NCBI RefSeq assembly: GCF_025905425.1
Contig: NZ_CP109603.1
Span: forward strand, 4,294,501-4,358,500
Reading direction: 5' to 3'
Source of the DNA: Pseudomonas putida
Lineage (GTDB): Bacteria; Pseudomonadota; Gammaproteobacteria; Pseudomonadales; Pseudomonadaceae
DNA: 64,000 nucleotides
Of the stretch, positions 9,746 through 19,527 are shown piece after piece; within the stretch, counting starts at the first letter, position 1, and each line of letters begins with the position of its first letter. Below the pieces are notes generated by a model that saw only the letters and a program-made list of their open reading frames with translations, had not been told where the DNA came from and did not search any database. The translations under genes and the position numbers were made by a program.

Positions 9746-10537
9746 TCAGTGCAAGTCGAAGGTATCGGCATCCAGGTTGGCCGGGAACTTGGCCCGGTAC
9801 GCCGCCAGCTCCGCCGCCCTGAGCACCACCGTGAACACCCCGTCCGCCTCGCCTGCACTGAGCAGGCTCTCACCCTGGAAGTCCAGCACCTGGCTGTCGC
9901 CAGAATAGGCAAAGCCCTTGCCATCGGTGCCCACGCGGTTCACCGCCGCCACAAAGCACAGGTTTTCGATGCCCCGCGCCGGCAGCAAGCGGTTCCAGTG
10001 CTGGCGGCGCGCGGCCGGCCAGTTGGCGGTGTACAGCAGCAGGTCGGTGTCCTGGGCATCACGGCTCCACACCGGGAAGCGCAGGTCGTAGCAGATCAAT
10101 GGGCGCACCCGCCAGCCTTTGATTTCGAACTGCACCTGGCGCTCGCCCGGGGTGTAATGCTTGTGCTCGCCCGCCATGCGGAACAGGTGGCGCTTGTCGT
10201 AATGCAGAATCTCGCCATCCGGGCGCGCCCAGAGCAAGCGGTTGCGGTGGCTGCCATCGGCGGCCTGGATGATCACGCTGCCGGTGATCACCGCGTCGTA
10301 CCTCTTCGCCTGGGCCTTGAGCCATTTGTAGGTCGGGCCGTTCTCGGGTTCGGCCAGGGTTTCAGATTGCATCGAGAAGCCGGTGGTGAACATCTCCGGC
10401 AGGATCACCAGGTCCACCTCCCCCACTTGCTTGAGCAATTCCTCGAAGTGCGCATAGTTGGCCTCGCGGTCGTGCCAGGCCAGGGTGGTTTGCACCAGGG
10501 CGATTTTCAGGTCGGGCAGTGTGCTCAGATCGCGCAT
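9746..10537 (-). CDS. Nitrilase-superfamily amidase (omega-amidase, YafV type)
   Basis: 263 residues. The catalytic triad of the carbon-nitrogen hydrolase superfamily is visible: E48 (LPEMFTTGF), K115 (YDKRHLF) and C149 (ICYDLRFP). The YafV branch hydrolyses alpha-ketoglutaramate and 2-oxosuccinamate, the deaminated amides left by glutamine and asparagine transaminases. The gene overlaps the end of the upstream aminotransferase by 13 bases, which supports this: the aminotransferase produces a keto-amide and the amidase removes it. Cytoplasmic, no signal peptide. Confidence 0.9.
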   Translation of the reverse strand: MRDLSTLPDLKIALVQTTLAWHDREANYAHFEELLKQVGEVDLVILPEMFTTGFSMQSETLAEPENGPTYKWLKAQAKRYDAVITGSVIIQAADGSHRNRLLWARPDGEILHYDKRHLFRMAGEHKHYTPGERQVQFEIKGWRVRPLICYDLRFPVWSRDAQDTDLLLYTANWPAARRQHWNRLLPARGIENLCFVAAVNRVGTDGKGFAYSGDSQVLDFQGESLLSAGEADGVFTVVLRAAELAAYRAKFPANLDADTFDLH

Positions 10538-11673
10538 AGTTTTTCCGCTGCCTGACGCAGCGTCTCCTCACGTTTGGCAAAGCACAGGCGTACCAGGCGT
10601 TGCTCGGGGATGGGTTGCTGGTAGAACACCGACACCGGAATGGTCGCCACGCCGTGCTCGCGGGTCAGCCATAGCGCCATGTCAACGTCGCTCAGGTCCG
10701 GGCGGATCTGCGAATAGTCCACCAGTTGGAAGTAGGTGCCGGCCGTGCGGCGCAAGCTGAAGCGCGAACCTTCGAGCAAGCCGCAGAACAGGTCGCGCTT
10801 GGCCTGGTAGAAGCCTGGCAGTTCGTCAAGGTGCTGCGGGTGCTCGGCCATGAAATCGGCCAGCGCGCACTGCAAGGGCGTGACGCCACAGAAGTTGACG
10901 TACTGGTGCACCTTGCGCAGCTCGGCGCTCAGGGCCGGGGGTGCGATCACGTAGCCGGTCTTCCAGCCAGTGACATGGTAGGTCTTGCCGAACGAACTGA
11001 CCACGAAGGCACGGCTGTAAAGCTCGGCATGGGCCAGCACACTGGCGTGGCGTACGCCGTCGTAGACCAGATGTTCGTAGACTTCGTCACTGACCAGGTA
11101 GATATCGCGATCAGCGATCAACCGCGCCAGCTGGTCGAGGTCTTCACGGGTGATCAGCGCGCCGCTGGGGTTGTGCGGCGAGTTGAGGATGACCATGCGC
11201 GTACGCGGGCTCAAGGCATCGCTGAACTTCTGCCAGTCGATGCGGAAATCGCCGTCGCTCAGTTGCACATGCACGCAGCGGCCACCGGCCAGTGCCACGG
11301 AAGGCTCGTAGCTGTCGTAGCACGGGTCGAAGACGATCACCTCGTCACCGGCGTGGATCACCGCCTGAATAGCGCAGAAGATCGCCTCGGTGGCACCGGG
11401 GGTGATGGTCACCTCCTGGTCGGCATCCACCTGGGCGCCATACAGCCGCGCGACCTTGGCCGCTACCTGTTGGCGCAGGGCCGGCAGGCCGGTCATCGGT
11501 GCGTACTGGTTATGCCCGGCGGCCACATGCCGGCCCACTGCATCGAGCAACGCCTGCGGGCCGTTGAAGTCGGGGAAGCCTTGGGAGAGATTGAGCGCGC
11601 CAGTCTGCACGGCGAGCTGGGACATGGTGGTGAAGATGGTCGTGCCGACATTCGGCAGTTTGCTGCGGATCAT
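10525..11673 (-). CDS. PLP-dependent aminotransferase, methionine/kynurenine type (YbdL-like)
   Basis: 382 residues from the ATG at 11671-11673, preceded by AGAGGG; an extended 402-residue reading is unlikely. Fold-type I features: SQGFPDFNGP and QYAPMTGLPALR at the N-terminus, NSPHNPSGA (substrate/PLP), VSDEVYEHLVYDG, and the PLP lysine in SSFGKTYHVTGWK. This matches the methionine aminotransferase (YbdL) and kynurenine aminotransferase group, which transaminate methionine or glutamine-like amino acids. With the following omega-amidase it probably works in methionine salvage or glutamine-keto-acid turnover. Confidence 0.9.
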   Translation of the reverse strand: MIRSKLPNVGTTIFTTMSQLAVQTGALNLSQGFPDFNGPQALLDAVGRHVAAGHNQYAPMTGLPALRQQVAAKVARLYGAQVDADQEVTITPGATEAIFCAIQAVIHAGDEVIVFDPCYDSYEPSVALAGGRCVHVQLSDGDFRIDWQKFSDALSPRTRMVILNSPHNPSGALITREDLDQLARLIADRDIYLVSDEVYEHLVYDGVRHASVLAHAELYSRAFVVSSFGKTYHVTGWKTGYVIAPPALSAELRKVHQYVNFCGVTPLQCALADFMAEHPQHLDELPGFYQAKRDLFCGLLEGSRFSLRRTAGTYFQLVDYSQIRPDLSDVDMALWLTREHGVATIPVSVFYQQPIPEQRLVRLCFAKREETLRQAAEKLCAI

Positions 11674-11786
11674 GGAGCCCTCTTTCCTGGGGTTTATCCG
11701 GCACGGGGGTGGAGCCCGAGCATAGCGGATCAAGCAGTCAGGAAAAAGGTTGAAACAATAGGGGGATTGCTTTGGATCAAGGGCCT

Positions 11787-11869
11787 ATTCGCGGGCAAGC
11801 CCGCCCCCACAGGTACCGCGCTGTCCTTAAGGATGTGCGATCGCTGTGGGAGCGGGCTTGCCCGCGAAG
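11787..11869. repeat. REP pair (inverted)
   Basis: Inverted REP copies about 30 bases apart, between the aminotransferase start and the der stop. The left copy has GCCCCCAC in place of GCTCCCAC. Confidence 0.88.
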
Positions 11870-11883
11870 AAGCTGACGCGAAA

Positions 11884-13347
11884 TCAGCGCTTGTCGCGGC
11901 GCTTCTTCTCGGCCTTCTTGTGGTGCGACATCAAGCGGCGCTTCTTGTTGACCTGGCGATCGGTGAGGGTGTTTTTCTTGCCCTCATACGGGTTCTCACC
12001 GCCCTTGTACTCGATACGGATCGGCGTACCGACCAGTTTCAGCACACGGCGGTAGGTGTTTTCCAGGTAACGCGAGTACGACTTGGGAATGCTGTCGGTC
12101 TGGTTGCCGTGGATCACGATCAGCGGCGGGTTGGCACCCCCCAGGTGGGCATAACGCAGCTTGATGCGGCGGCCATTGACCAGCGGCGGCTGGTGCTCGC
12201 TCACGGCATCTTCGAGAATCTGCGTCAGGCGGCTGGTCGGCCAGCGGGTCACCGCCGACATGAAGGCGGCCTGCACCGACTTGTACAGGTTGCCCACGCC
12301 CGTGCCGTGCAGCGCGGAAATGAAGTGGATGTCGGCAAAATCGACGAAGAACAGCCGGCGTTCCAGCTCGGTCTTCACGTAGGCGCGCTCACCCGACTCC
12401 ATGCCATCCCACTTGTTCAGGGCGATGACGATGGCGCGGCCGGCTTCGAGGGCGAAGCCCAGCAGGTTCAGGTCATGGTCGACCACACCTTCGCGGGCAT
12501 CCATGACGAAGATGACCACGTTGGCATCCTTGATCGCCTGCAGCGTCTTGACCACCGAGAACTTCTCGACTTCCTCGTGGATCTTGCCGCGCTTGCGCAC
12601 CCCGGCGGTGTCGATGAAGGTGTACTTCTCGCCATCGCGCTCGAACGGGATGTAGATACTGTCACGGGTAGTACCCGGCTCGTCGTAGACCACCACGCGC
12701 TCTTCACCGAGCATGCGGTTGACCAAGGTCGACTTGCCGACGTTCGGGCGGCCGATGATGGCGATCTTGATGCCATCCTTCTCGCTTGGGCCAGGAATGC
12801 GCACGGCTTCCTCACCTTCGGCGACGTCCTGGTCGAGGGCTTCGTCCTCGGCATCGCGCGGCAGGTGGCCGAGCACGGCTTCCATCAGGGCGTTGATACC
12901 ACGGCCCTGGGAACCCGCCACCGGAATGGCATTGCCCATGCCCATCGGCGAGAACTCGGCGCGGGCAACATCGGGGTCGATGTTGTCGATCTTGTTGGCA
13001 ACCAGAATCGCCGACTTGTTCCGCTTGCGCAGGTGCTCGGCGATCATCTGGTCTGCCGCGGTCATGCCCGCACGGGCATCGACCAAGAACAGCACATAGT
13101 CGGCTTCTTCGATGGCCATGAGCGACTGCTCGGCCATTTTCTCGTCCATGCCCACTTCGTCACCGGTGATACCACCGGTGTCGATCAGGATGAAGGAGCG
13201 ACCCTGCCAGGAGGCATCACCATACTGGCGGTCACGGGTCAGGCCCGACAGGTCACCGACGATGGCATCGCGGGTTTTGGTCAGGCGGTTGAACATGGTG
13301 GATTTACCGACGTTCGGCCGTCCCACCAGGGCTATTACGGGAACCAT
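11884..13347 (-). CDS. der: Ribosome-assembly GTPase Der (EngA)
   Basis: 487 residues from [16 protein letters not shown]. Two consecutive G domains are visible: the first P-loop GRPNVGKS at 8-15 with NKID, and the second GRPNVGKS near residue 190 with DTAG and NKWD, then a C-terminal KH-like domain and a very basic tail ([20 protein letters not shown]). Der is essential for 50S subunit maturation. An in-frame ATG four codons upstream (13359) is less likely because the conserved family start is MVPV. It is the last gene of the long minus-strand series after bamB. Confidence 0.96.
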   Translation of the reverse strand: MVPVIALVGRPNVGKSTMFNRLTKTRDAIVGDLSGLTRDRQYGDASWQGRSFILIDTGGITGDEVGMDEKMAEQSLMAIEEADYVLFLVDARAGMTAADQMIAEHLRKRNKSAILVANKIDNIDPDVARAEFSPMGMGNAIPVAGSQGRGINALMEAVLGHLPRDAEDEALDQDVAEGEEAVRIPGPSEKDGIKIAIIGRPNVGKSTLVNRMLGEERVVVYDEPGTTRDSIYIPFERDGEKYTFIDTAGVRKRGKIHEEVEKFSVVKTLQAIKDANVVIFVMDAREGVVDHDLNLLGFALEAGRAIVIALNKWDGMESGERAYVKTELERRLFFVDFADIHFISALHGTGVGNLYKSVQAAFMSAVTRWPTSRLTQILEDAVSEHQPPLVNGRRIKLRYAHLGGANPPLIVIHGNQTDSIPKSYSRYLENTYRRVLKLVGTPIRIEYKGGENPYEGKKNTLTDRQVNKKRRLMSHHKKAEKKRRDKR

Positions 13348-13382
13348 GCGGCTCTCCATTCTTGAATTCTTGAAAATGCAAA

Positions 13383-13403
13383 GGCCGCTGCAAGGCAGCG
13401 GCC
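13383..13403 (-). terminator. Hairpin between bamB and der
   Basis: Perfect 8-bp stem GGCCGCTG/CAGCGGCC with a 5-base loop, 35 bases upstream of der, without a T-run. It may partly terminate or process the bamB-der transcript. Confidence 0.4.
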
Positions 13404-13432
13404 GGAGTTTGTGCGGCGTTTCCTACACCGCG

Positions 13433-13458
13433 GCTCAAGACCGTTGGCGGTCTTGAGC
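13433..13458 (-). terminator. Second hairpin just after bamB
   Basis: Perfect 11-bp stem GCTCAAGACCG/CGGTCTTGAGC with a 4-base loop, 6 bases downstream of the bamB stop, no T-run. Together with the hairpin 30 bases further on it makes a tandem structure that could set the der expression level. Confidence 0.45.
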
Positions 13459-13464
13459 TTAGCT

Positions 13465-14607
13465 TCAGCGGACGGTCAGTGCCTCGAGCTTGCCGCTGTT
13501 GCCGAAGACGTAGATGGTGTCGCCGACCACCAGGGGCCGGGCGCGCAGGCCATCGCTGTCGATGCGCTCACGGCCGACAAAGCGACCATCGACCTGGCTG
13601 AGCAGGTGCAGGTAACCCTCGAAGTCACCCACCGCCACGTAGCTGGAGAACACTTCCGGTGCCGACAGTTGACGGCGAGCCATGGAATCGTTGGTCCACA
13701 GGGCGCTGGAAGAGCGCTCGTCGACGCTTTCAACGGTACCCGAGGCTTCGCTGACATAGACGTTACCGTAACCCTGGGCGACACCCACGTAGCTGGAAGC
13801 ATCACGCTGCCACAGCACGCGGCCGCTTTCCAGGTCCAGGCCCGCTACGCGGCCCTGGTAGGTGCTGACGTACAGAGTACCACCGGACAGCAGCAGGCCG
13901 CCGTCGATATCCACCACGCGATCCAGCTCGGAACGCCCCTGCGGGATGGCCACACGGCTCTCCCACACTGGCACGCCGTTGTTGATATCCACCGCGATCA
14001 CTTTGCCGGTGGACAGCCCGGCAACCGCCATGCGGTTGGTCACGATCGGCGCACCGGTGCCACGCAGGGTCAGTACGGCCGGGGTGCTTTCGTAGATCCA
14101 GCGGCGGTCGCCGGTCGCGGCATCGAGGCCGATCAGGCGGTCGTCCTGGGTTTGCACCACCACCACGTCACCATTGTTGGCGGGTGGTGCCAGCACTTCG
14201 CTGGTCACGCGCGAGCGCCAGCGCTCTTCACCGGTGCTGGAGTCCAGCGCGATGACTTCGCCCTTGAGGGTACCGAGCATGACCAGCCCGTAACCCACGC
14301 CGACGGCGCCCGACACCTGCAGATCCAGGTCTTTCTTCCACGCCACGTCGCCGGTGATACGGTCAAGGGCGAAGACTTCGCCATTGACGTCAGAGGCGTA
14401 GATACGGTCGTTTTCGATGGCCGGAACCAGGGTGTTGTACGTCTCGCCCTGGCCGTCACCGATCGAGCGGCTCCACTGCTTCTTGAGTACCACTTCCTCG
14501 GTGAACTTGGTCAGCTCGGCCGGGGGCAGTTCCTTCTTGCTGTTGCTGCTGCAACCTGCGGCCAGTACGGCCAGGGTCAGCACTGCTGCTTGTTTCCAAC
14601 CGATCAC
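13465..14607 (-). CDS. bamB: Outer-membrane protein assembly lipoprotein BamB
   Basis: 380 residues from a GTG start one base after the yfgM stop. The lipobox LAVLAAGC places the lipidated Cys at 19; what follows is an eight-bladed PQQ-type beta-propeller (repeats such as VFALDRITGDVAWKK, VIALDSSTGEERW, LIGLDAATGDRRWIYES, VIAVDINNGVPVWES). BamB is the scaffold lipoprotein of the Bam complex that inserts outer-membrane beta-barrels. The position between yfgM and der is conserved in gammaproteobacteria. Confidence 0.95.
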   Translation of the reverse strand: MIGWKQAAVLTLAVLAAGCSSNSKKELPPAELTKFTEEVVLKKQWSRSIGDGQGETYNTLVPAIENDRIYASDVNGEVFALDRITGDVAWKKDLDLQVSGAVGVGYGLVMLGTLKGEVIALDSSTGEERWRSRVTSEVLAPPANNGDVVVVQTQDDRLIGLDAATGDRRWIYESTPAVLTLRGTGAPIVTNRMAVAGLSTGKVIAVDINNGVPVWESRVAIPQGRSELDRVVDIDGGLLLSGGTLYVSTYQGRVAGLDLESGRVLWQRDASSYVGVAQGYGNVYVSEASGTVESVDERSSSALWTNDSMARRQLSAPEVFSSYVAVGDFEGYLHLLSQVDGRFVGRERIDSDGLRARPLVVGDTIYVFGNSGKLEALTVR

Positions 14608-14608
14608 G

Positions 14609-15250
14609 TCACGCGTCCCCTTTGGCCAAGTCATCCAGCTTCAGTTGCAGGCCACCGACCGCCGCTTCATCGGACAGTGCGGCCTTGGCTTTCTCATAAG
14701 CGCTGTGAGCATCGTCGGTGCGGCCCAGCTGTACCAGCAGGTCGCCCTTCAATTCTTCGCGGCTGGCCAGGAACGCCTTGTCGGCGTCGCCGTCGAGCAG
14801 CTTGAGGGCCTCTTCGGCCTTGTCCTGGGCTGCCAGTACACGGGCCAGACGCTGGCGCGAAATTTCGCCCAGGGTGGCATCGGCAGGCTTGTCCAGCACA
14901 CCCTTGAGCTCGGCGGCGGCGTCGTCGAGCTTGCCGCTCTCGACCGCGACCTTGGCCACGAACAGGCTGCCGTACTGGGCGTAGGCGGTACCGCCGAACT
15001 CGCTCTTGAGCTTGCCGGCCAGTTCGGCGACCTTGGTCGCGTCGGGCTGGCCGCTCGGCGTCAGGCTGGTCTCAAGCAACGCCTGGTACAGCTGCGAGGC
15101 ACCTTGCGACTGGTTGTTCTGGTACTTGTGCCAGGTATTCCAGCCCAACACCACCACGCCGGCCAGCAGGGCACCGGTCAGCAGCGGCTTGCCGTTGCGG
15201 TTCCACCAGTCCTTGACCCCTGCCAGGTCATCATCATCGGTACTCGACAC
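14609..15250 (-). CDS. yfgM: YfgM-type ancillary SecYEG translocon protein
   Basis: 213 residues. One membrane span near residues 22-41 (PLLTGALLAGVVVLGWNTW) is followed by a periplasmic TPR-like domain. In E. coli YfgM links the SecYEG translocon to periplasmic chaperones and affects RcsB. The genomic position hisS-yfgM-bamB-der is the classical one. Confidence 0.9.
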   Translation of the reverse strand: MSSTDDDDLAGVKDWWNRNGKPLLTGALLAGVVVLGWNTWHKYQNNQSQGASQLYQALLETSLTPSGQPDATKVAELAGKLKSEFGGTAYAQYGSLFVAKVAVESGKLDDAAAELKGVLDKPADATLGEISRQRLARVLAAQDKAEEALKLLDGDADKAFLASREELKGDLLVQLGRTDDAHSAYEKAKAALSDEAAVGGLQLKLDDLAKGDA

Positions 15251-15289
15251 CCCAATACTCCTTTTCGCCTATTCGCTTGTTGAACCGCG

Positions 15290-16579
15290 TTACGCCTGAG
15301 CGACCGCGGTTTCCAGGTGCTCAGCCAGAGCATCCCAGGCAATGTTCTGTTGTTCGCCTTGGCCACGCAGGGGCTTCAAGCCGATCTCTTGCTTGGCCAG
15401 TTCGTCGTCGCCCAGAATCAGGGCGAACAGCGCGCCGCTCTTGTCGGCTTTCTTGAACTGGCTCTTGAAGCTGCCGCCACCGGCGTTGACCACCAGGCGC
15501 AGGCCCGGCAGGCGATCACGCAGGCTTTCGGACAAGCGCAGGCCCGCCAGTTCTGCCTGCTCGCCGAAGGCGCACAGGTAGACATCGACCTGACGGCTGA
15601 TCGACTCAGGCACCTTGCCGAGGGTTTCCAGCAGCAGGATCAGGCGCTCGATACCCATGGCGAAACCGACGCCGGTGGTCGGCTTGCCGCCCATCTGCTC
15701 GACCAGGCCATCGTAGCGGCCACCAGCACAGACGGTGCCCTGGGCGCCGAGCTTGTCGGTGACCCACTCGAACACGGTCTTGCTGTAGTAGTCCAGGCCG
15801 CGCACCAGCTTGGTGTTGATCACGAACGGGATGCCGGCAGCATCAAGGCGGGCCTTGAGGCCTTCGAAGTGCACGCGGGACGCTTCGTCCAGGTAGTCTT
15901 CGAGTTTCGGCGCGCCGACCAGCACCGCCTGGGTGTTCTGGTCCTTGCTGTCGAGGATGCGCAGCGGGTTGCTTTTGAGGCGACGCTGGCTGTCTTCGTC
16001 CAGCTGCTCAAGGCGTGCCGAGAGGAACTCGACCAGCGCATCACGGTAGCGCGCACGCGCTTCGCTGGTGCCCAGGCTGTTGAGCTCGAGCTTGACCGCG
16101 TCCTGGATGCCCAGCAGGCCCCACAGGCGCCAGGTCAGCATGATCAGCTCGGCGTCGATGTCCGGCCCGTCGAGGTTGAACACTTCCACGCCGATCTGGT
16201 GGAACTGGCGGTAGCGGCCCTTCTGCGGGCGCTCGTGGCGGAACATCTGGCCGATGTACCAAAGCTTCTGCACCTGGCCATTGCCAGTGATGCCATGCTC
16301 CAGCACGGCACGCACGCAGGCGGCGGTGCCTTCGGGGCGCAGGGTGAGCGAATCGCCGTTGCGGTCCTCGAAGGTGTACATCTCTTTTTCGACGATGTCG
16401 GTCACTTCACCGATGGAGCGCTTGAACAGCTCGGTGAACTCCACGATCGGCGTGCGGATCTGGCTGTACCCGTAGGTGTCCAGCAGGCCGGCCACGGTGC
16501 CCTCGAAGTAGCGCCACAGAGGCGACTGTTCTGGCAGGATGTCGTTCATGCCACGGATGGCTTGCAGCGATTTGCTCAC
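15290..16579 (-). CDS. hisS: Histidyl-tRNA synthetase
   Basis: 429 residues, class II synthetase. Motif 1 lies in [17 protein letters not shown], motif 2 in [20 protein letters not shown], the His-A signature in [15 protein letters not shown] and motif 3 in [11 protein letters not shown]; a C-terminal anticodon-binding domain follows. Charges tRNA-His. Operon with ispG, 25 bases upstream. Confidence 0.97.
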   Translation of the reverse strand: MSKSLQAIRGMNDILPEQSPLWRYFEGTVAGLLDTYGYSQIRTPIVEFTELFKRSIGEVTDIVEKEMYTFEDRNGDSLTLRPEGTAACVRAVLEHGITGNGQVQKLWYIGQMFRHERPQKGRYRQFHQIGVEVFNLDGPDIDAELIMLTWRLWGLLGIQDAVKLELNSLGTSEARARYRDALVEFLSARLEQLDEDSQRRLKSNPLRILDSKDQNTQAVLVGAPKLEDYLDEASRVHFEGLKARLDAAGIPFVINTKLVRGLDYYSKTVFEWVTDKLGAQGTVCAGGRYDGLVEQMGGKPTTGVGFAMGIERLILLLETLGKVPESISRQVDVYLCAFGEQAELAGLRLSESLRDRLPGLRLVVNAGGGSFKSQFKKADKSGALFALILGDDELAKQEIGLKPLRGQGEQQNIAWDALAEHLETAVAQA

Positions 16580-16604
16580 GAAAAGTCCTTACGAATGCTG
16601 TGTG

Positions 16605-17714
16605 TCAGCCACGGGCGATCAGCGCCGCGTCGGCCTCGACCTTCTCGGCCGCTTTCTGGCGGATGAGCTTTTCCAGCTCATCGACCAGGTTGTCATTGGT
16701 CAGCTTCTGCGCTGGCTTGCCGTCGATGTAGATCAGGTTCGGCGTACCGCCGGTCAGCCCCACATGGGCTTCCTTGGCTTCACCGGGGCCGTTGACCACA
16801 CAACCGATCACCGCGACGTCCAGCGGCACCAGCAGGTCCTCCAGGCGCCCTTCCAGCTCGTTCATGGTCTTGACCACATCGAAGTTCTGCCGCGAGCAGC
16901 TTGGGCAGGCGATGAAGTTGATGCCACGCGAACGCAGGTGCAGCGACTTGAGGATGTCGTAGCCGACTTTCACTTCCTCGACCGGGTCGGCGGCCAGGGA
17001 GATACGAATGGTATCGCCAATGCCTTCGGCCAGCAGCATACCGAGGCCGACGGCGGATTTCACTGTCCCCGAACGCAGGCCACCGGCTTCGGTGATGCCC
17101 AGGTGCAGAGGCTGGATGATCTGCTTGGCCAGCAGGCGGTAGGCTTCGACGGCCATGAACACGTCCGAGGCCTTGACGCTGACCTTGAAGTCCTGGAAAT
17201 CCAGGCGGTCCAGGTGCTCGACATGGCGCAACGCCGACTCGACCAGCGCAGCTGGGGTTGGCTCGCCGTACTTCTTCTGCAGGTCCTTTTCCAGGGAGCC
17301 TGCGTTGACGCCGATACGGATCGGGATACCGCGGTCACGGGCCGCATCGACCACAGCCCGTACACGGTCTTCACGGCCGATGTTGCCCGGGTTGATGCGC
17401 AGGCAGTCAACGCCCAGCTCGGCCACTCGCAAGGCGATCTTGTAGTCGAAGTGAATGTCGGCGACCAGCGGCACGCTCACCCGTTGCTTGATACGGCCGA
17501 ACGCCTCGGCGGCGTCCATGTCCGGCACCGAGACGCGCACGATATCGACACCGGCATCGACCAGACGCTGGATCTGCCCCACGGTGGCGTCGACATCGTT
17601 GGTGTCGGTGTTGGTCATGCTTTGCACCGCGATGGGCGCATCACCACCCACCGGCACATTGCCGACCCAGATTTTGCGGGATTCGCGACGTTTGATCGGA
17701 GATTCGCCGTGCAT
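16605..17714 (-). CDS. ispG: 4-hydroxy-3-methylbut-2-en-1-yl diphosphate synthase (IspG, GcpE)
   Basis: 369 residues. The penultimate MEP-pathway enzyme, which converts MEcPP to HMBPP. The N-terminal TIM barrel begins [20 protein letters not shown]; the 4Fe-4S ligands appear as [10 protein letters not shown], and a third Cys is in [11 protein letters not shown]. It lies 3 bases after rodZ and needs Fe-S clusters made by the isc genes further upstream. Confidence 0.97.
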   Translation of the reverse strand: MHGESPIKRRESRKIWVGNVPVGGDAPIAVQSMTNTDTNDVDATVGQIQRLVDAGVDIVRVSVPDMDAAEAFGRIKQRVSVPLVADIHFDYKIALRVAELGVDCLRINPGNIGREDRVRAVVDAARDRGIPIRIGVNAGSLEKDLQKKYGEPTPAALVESALRHVEHLDRLDFQDFKVSVKASDVFMAVEAYRLLAKQIIQPLHLGITEAGGLRSGTVKSAVGLGMLLAEGIGDTIRISLAADPVEEVKVGYDILKSLHLRSRGINFIACPSCSRQNFDVVKTMNELEGRLEDLLVPLDVAVIGCVVNGPGEAKEAHVGLTGGTPNLIYIDGKPAQKLTNDNLVDELEKLIRQKAAEKVEADAALIARG

Positions 17715-17717
17715 GAC

Positions 17718-18755
17718 TTACTGTCCCAACTTCAGGCGAGCGGTCTCGCCACTGGTGAACGGAGCAACATCGACGGCCTGGCCGTTGTAGCTGACCTGGG
17801 CGCCACGGGCAAAGCCCAGGCGCACCGAGAATGGCGGCTTGCCGGTCAGTTCCAGGTTGTCGCCCTTGCGCTTGACGGCGCTGAACAGCACCTTGCCGTT
17901 GCCGTCGCTGACCTGGGTCCAGCAATCGGCAACGAACTGGATCGCGACCTTGGCGCTACCGGCTGGCACTGCGACAGGCGCAGCCGGCTGAGCGGCGGCT
18001 ACCACCGGTGCAACAGCAACGGGGGCCGCGGCCACAGGTGCTACCGGAGCGGGCGTTGGCGTTGGCGTTGGCGCTATGGCTGCCACTGGCGCTTGTGCTT
18101 GCGGCGCCGGCGCGGGCGTTGCAGCCGGGGTTTGCGCAGGGCTGGCGGGTGCTTGCTCGGCAGCGGCAGCCGGCTGTTCGCCAGCGGCCTGCTCCAGCGG
18201 CAACGGTGCGCTCTCGGGTTGCTGGCCTGCGCTCACGGCCTGGTCTTCAGGCTCGTCCAGCGGGTGGATCTGCGTGGTGCCGTCGGCGCTTTCGACCTCG
18301 ACGTGCTCCAGGGCAATCTTGGCCAGGTCCTTGCCACGCAGGCTGCCCTGGTCCTGCCACCAGACGAAACCGCCGCCGACCACCGCCACCAGCAGCAACA
18401 GGCTGACGCCGCGCAGGATGTTGTGCGACAGACGCACGGGCTCTTCGATGCGGCCCAGCGAATGCACTTCGCTGCCCTTGGCGTGGGTGCCAGTGTAACG
18501 GTCGAAAGCCTCGACCAGAGCGGCCTGGTCCAGGTCCATCAGTTTGGCATAGGCGCGGATATAGCCGCGGGCGAAAGTATGCCCAGGCAGCTTGTCGAAG
18601 GCGCCGGTTTCCACGTGGTTCAACGAACTCACAGTGAGGTTGAGCTTGCGGGCTACCTCGGCTTGTGACCAGTCCCGCTTCTCACGGGCCTGGCGCAAAA
18701 GCTCACCGGGGTTCTGGCCAGGCGCTACTGCTACTTCGGGATGCGCGGCGTTCAT
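17718..18755 (-). CDS. rodZ: Cytoskeletal cell-shape protein RodZ
   Basis: 345 residues. A cytoplasmic helix-turn-helix domain spans about 15-85 (LLRQAREKRDWSQAEVARKL), one membrane segment near 117-135 (ILRGVSLLLLVAVVGGGFVWW), a long Ala/Pro-rich periplasmic linker at about 190-260 of low complexity, then the C-terminal DUF4115 domain (VAIQFVADCWTQVSDGNGK). RodZ couples MreB to the elongasome. It overlaps pilF by 4 bases. Confidence 0.93.
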   Translation of the reverse strand: MNAAHPEVAVAPGQNPGELLRQAREKRDWSQAEVARKLNLTVSSLNHVETGAFDKLPGHTFARGYIRAYAKLMDLDQAALVEAFDRYTGTHAKGSEVHSLGRIEEPVRLSHNILRGVSLLLLVAVVGGGFVWWQDQGSLRGKDLAKIALEHVEVESADGTTQIHPLDEPEDQAVSAGQQPESAPLPLEQAAGEQPAAAAEQAPASPAQTPAATPAPAPQAQAPVAAIAPTPTPTPAPVAPVAAAPVAVAPVVAAAQPAAPVAVPAGSAKVAIQFVADCWTQVSDGNGKVLFSAVKRKGDNLELTGKPPFSVRLGFARGAQVSYNGQAVDVAPFTSGETARLKLGQ

Positions 18756-19513
18756 CGTTGCTCCGACAGGTATTGCTGATATTCCGGCGTACCGGGATAA
18801 AGTCGTTGTAATTGCTGGCCCAGGTCGGCCACTGTGCCCTGCTCGTCGAATACCCGGGCAAGGCGGCTACCCAGCAGAAGGCTACGGGCGTCAGGGTCGC
18901 TCAACCGGCTGAAACGATCGTAGTAGTCCAGGGCAGGCACATAATGCCTGTTTTCGTAGGACAACTCAGCCATTTCCAGCAACGCCTTGGGTTGCCGTGG
19001 GTTGAGTTGCAACGCTTTGAACAGATACGCGTGCGCCTGGTCTCGACGCTCGAGCTTCAGGGCGGTCAAACCAAGGTTCTCGTACACGCGGGAGCGTTCA
19101 GGATACAGGGTATCGGCGCTGGCCAGGCGAAACATCTGCTTGGCCTCGGCAAAACGCCCCTGAGCATAAAGGAAACTGCCGTAATTGTTGCGAATTCGCG
19201 TGTCATCCGGGCGGACTTGCAGGGCTTTTTGAAAGTGCTGCTCGGCCAGGGCCGGCTCACCTTCAGCCTGGAACACCAGTGCCAGCGCAGCATGTGCACC
19301 GGCATCACTGCCGTCCAGGGCAAGGGCTTTGCCCAGCGGCGCCTTCGCCTGCTCGGTCAAACCTTGTTGCAAATACCCAAGACCAAGCTGCACATACGCC
19401 CTACCCGCCTCTACCCGCCCCTGGCGGCTGGCCAGTGGGTCGTTCGCGCCACCCGACACGCAGCCGGCCAGCAGCAAAAGCGCAAGGATCGACAGCGCGG
19501 CGCGCAGGCTCAT
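18752..19513 (-). CDS. pilF: Type IV pilus biogenesis/stability lipoprotein PilF (PilW)
   Basis: 253 residues. The lipobox LLLAGCVSG gives a lipidated Cys near 18, followed by tetratricopeptide repeats (AYVQLGLGYLQQGLTEQAKA, HAALALVFQAEGEPALAEQH, YGSFLYAQGRFAEAKQMF). PilF is the pilotin needed for PilQ secretin assembly in the outer membrane. It starts 15 bases after rlmN and overlaps rodZ, the conserved pseudomonad order. Confidence 0.92.
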   Translation of the reverse strand: MSLRAALSILALLLLAGCVSGGANDPLASRQGRVEAGRAYVQLGLGYLQQGLTEQAKAPLGKALALDGSDAGAHAALALVFQAEGEPALAEQHFQKALQVRPDDTRIRNNYGSFLYAQGRFAEAKQMFRLASADTLYPERSRVYENLGLTALKLERRDQAHAYLFKALQLNPRQPKALLEMAELSYENRHYVPALDYYDRFSRLSDPDARSLLLGSRLARVFDEQGTVADLGQQLQRLYPGTPEYQQYLSEQR

Positions 19514-19527
19514 GGCGGGGTTCTCGG

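Noticed and set aside
10726..13365. An 879-codon plus-strand frame opposite the aminotransferase and der
   Set aside because: Low-complexity shadow sequence spanning two well-defined genes and a REP pair.
14609..15250. yfgM as a quorum or stress regulator
   Set aside because: The sequence and position are those of the ordinary YfgM translocon partner; nothing unusual.
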